From assembly GCA_016617495.1 (NCBI GenBank), contig WYCU01000008.1, forward strand, positions 1-64,000: a stretch of 64,000 nt of DNA, in the 5' to 3' direction. The first letter of the stretch is position 1; each line of letters begins with the position of its first letter. The translations under genes were made by a program, and so were the position numbers. Of this stretch, positions 62,301 to 64,000 are shown in pieces. This DNA is from Azonexaceae bacterium s22 (GTDB taxonomy: Bacteria; Pseudomonadota; Gammaproteobacteria; Burkholderiales; Rhodocyclaceae). The notes under the pieces were generated by a model. The model was not told the origin of the DNA, did not search any database, and saw only the letters and a program-made list of their open reading frames with translations.

Positions 62301-64000
62301 CGAGGTGACGCAAGCGAAGGGGGGACAAATTTTCTGAGCTGCCTATCCGGCAGTGAGCATCCCATGCAAGAAAAAATCTTGGAAATTCTTTTTCTGAGCT
62401 GCCTATCCGGCAGTGAGCATAGAGAACAACATGAAGTTTTGCCCTGAGTGCTTTCTGAGCTGCCTATCCGGCAGTGAGCGCAAGCAGCTTTTCATCGTGC
62501 GCCCGGAGCGCTTTCTGAGCTGCCTATCCGGCAGTGAGCCGAGCGCCAAGCGAACGCTACTCGCCGGTGCATTTCTGAGCTGCCTATCCGGCAGTGAGCA
62601 TAATCATGGAAATTGACGAACGCGATTTTACTTTTCTGAGCTGCCTATCCGGCAGTGAGCGGGTTAAAACCGTCCTGGGCATCGGCGTTGCTTTTCTGAG
62701 CTGCCTATCCGGCAGTGAGCGCAGCGTATGGGCTGGCGCGGCTGTTTTCTGATTTCTGAGCTGCCTATCCGGCAGTGAGCGGTGGATCGGTGAGTCGCTT
62801 GAGGCTTGTGTATTTCTGAGCTGCCTATCCGGCAGTGAGCCGGGCCTCGGTCGGTGCCGTCGTCGGTCGTTCTTTCTGAGCTGCCTATCCGGCAGTGAGC
62901 CCCGCTCCAGCATTGACCCCGCTACCCCGACAGTTTCTGAGCTGCCTATCCGGCAGTGAGCCGCGCGAATCACGAAATACGGCAATCCGGTGATTTCTGA
63001 GCTGCCTATCCGGCAGTGAGCTTGGCTGTCTCGAATAGGCTTTCTCGTTCAATTTTCTGAGCTGCCTATCCGGCAGTGAGCACATTGTATGCAGCCGAGC
63101 GCCTGGAATCCAATTTCTGAGCTGCCTATCCGGCAGTGAGCGGGGCGCGAGTTGGGTTGCCCGACCTCCGATTTTTCTGAGCTGCCTATCCGGCAGTGAG
63201 CATGCCGAATTCCCGCATCGCCGAATTCAAATCTTTCTGAGCTGCCTATCCGGCAGTGAGCCAGCCTGGAACAAAGGTGCAGGTACGGCCGTATTTCTGA
63301 GCTGCCTATCCGGCAGTGAGCTGCAGCGCGGAGCGCAGTACGCTTTGGATGTTTTTCTGAGCTGCCTATCCGGCAGTGAGCGTTCGATGACAAAGTTTGT
63401 GCCGTTCCAGTTTTTTCTGAGCTGCCTATCCGGCAGTGAGCTTGCAGCTTTTTCATGGGTTTCCCTTTCGTGGTTTCTGAGCTGCCTATCCGGCAGTGAG
63501 CCATCGCCTCCGGCTGGTGAATCGCCGGTTGCATTTCTGAGCTGCCTATCCGGCAGTGAGCTCGGCCAATGTCTGCCCGCTCGATAGCGGAACTTTCTGA
63601 GCTGCCTATCCGGCAGTGAGCCCTGGCTGATGACGCGCACCGTGCCGGTGAATTTTCTGAGCTGCCTATCCGGCAGTGAGCAGGGGCGTAGGAAATGAGC
63701 GATTTGTCTCCGTTTTCTGAGCTGCCTATCCGGCAGTGAGCCGGATCGTGTTGTCGCCGCCCCACGGGTGGTTTTTCTGAGCTGCCTATCCGGCAGTGAG
63801 CAAACCGATGAGCGAGTGTTACTTGAACACATTTTTCTGAGCTGCCTATCCGGCAGTGAGCGCGCGGTGCTGTGCGGCACGCTTCAGGTTAGCTTTCTGA
63901 GCTGCCTATCCGGCAGTGAGCATCGAGCAGGCGCTGCTCTACGCCAACCTCAATTTCTGAGCTGCCTATCCGGCAGTGAGCTCCGCACTGCTCCAGCAGC
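59380..64000 (-). CRISPR. type I-F CRISPR array, 77 repeats visible, continuing past the window
   Basis: Direct repeats of 28 bp, 5'-TTTCTGAGCTGCCTATCCGG-3' followed by CAGTGAGC on the plus strand, recur every 60-61 bp (32-33-bp spacers). I count 77 repeats between 59380 and 63981, with a further partial spacer to the end. The minus-strand form GCTCACTGCCGGATAGGCAG + CTCAGAAA matches the type I-F (Ypest) repeat, with the stem-forming CTGCC-N-GGCAG. Since I-F crRNA repeats are read in that form and the left end is decayed, transcription is leftward and the leader lies right of the window. One repeat (61189) has a T-to-A change. Two adjacent spacers occur twice (59830, 59891 and 60311, 60372). 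No cas genes are in the window. Confidence 0.98.

Noticed and set aside
59523-63880. Open frames across the CRISPR array encoding repeated FLSCLSGSE or SLPDRQLRK units
   Set aside because: They are only the 28-bp repeats read in frame through stop-free spacers; no ribosome binding sites and the frame drifts with spacer length. Not repeat proteins.

Overview
The window reads as a chromosomal piece of a GC-rich betaproteobacterium, most likely in the Rhodocyclales (Dechloromonas/Azonexus-like). This rests on the gene content (PilSR, GlnE, YhdP-Nit-TldD, PP0621 and PA0069 family proteins, GTP-type PEP carboxykinase, MaeB), on the codon usage, and on a type I-F CRISPR repeat. No species call is possible from sequence alone.

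Layout. 1-2.2 kb: the 3' end of an rRNA operon (5S rRNA and terminator), tcdA, ispB and tRNA-Pro(CGG). 2.5-6.2 kb: a tightly overlapping block of a PP0621-family protein, pilS, pilR and ampD. 6.2-13.8 kb: central metabolism and wall genes (class I aminotransferase, pckG, maeB, the PBP7-like pbpG, an IclR regulator). 14-18.7 kb: a truncated aldehyde dehydrogenase fused by TGATG to a 2-hydroxyacid dehydrogenase, an S4 protein, a phosphate transport operon (pit-DUF47-acyltransferase) and a PilZ protein. 18.7-22.6 kb: a TonB-like protein, two unknown small proteins and tandem beta-hydroxyacid dehydrogenases. 22.6-28.8 kb: an RND efflux operon headed by a YeiE/FinR-type LysR gene divergent from fpr. 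29-34.5 kb: an arginine deiminase/antiporter group with a TPR outer-membrane barrel and NhaC. 34.6-41.3 kb: transporters for ion and metal homeostasis (MFS, CPA2, NhaD, a K+ channel, DmeF) plus a DUF3124 protein. 41.3-44.3 kb: methylthioadenosine salvage genes (class II aldolase, mtnA, methionine aminotransferase). 44.3-59.2 kb: mscL, a YefM-YoeB toxin-antitoxin module, glnE, yhdP-nit-tldD, a diheme cytochrome c, two paralogous periplasmic PilJ-N-type proteins, a radical SAM protein and aroG.

59.3-64.0 kb is a long type I-F CRISPR array (77 full repeats visible, running off the right edge). It is judged to be transcribed on the minus strand, so the leader and any cas genes would lie beyond the window. 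Its left end carries a decayed repeat, and inside it a two-spacer block is duplicated.

The least expected signal is a dispersed repeat of about 35 bp (core TTGTCGCGGTCGAC followed by A-rich blocks). It occurs at least eight times between 18 and 54 kb. Two copies are in noncoding DNA. Six lie inside genes and are read in frame, two of them in the N-terminal export-signal regions of secreted or membrane-anchored proteins.
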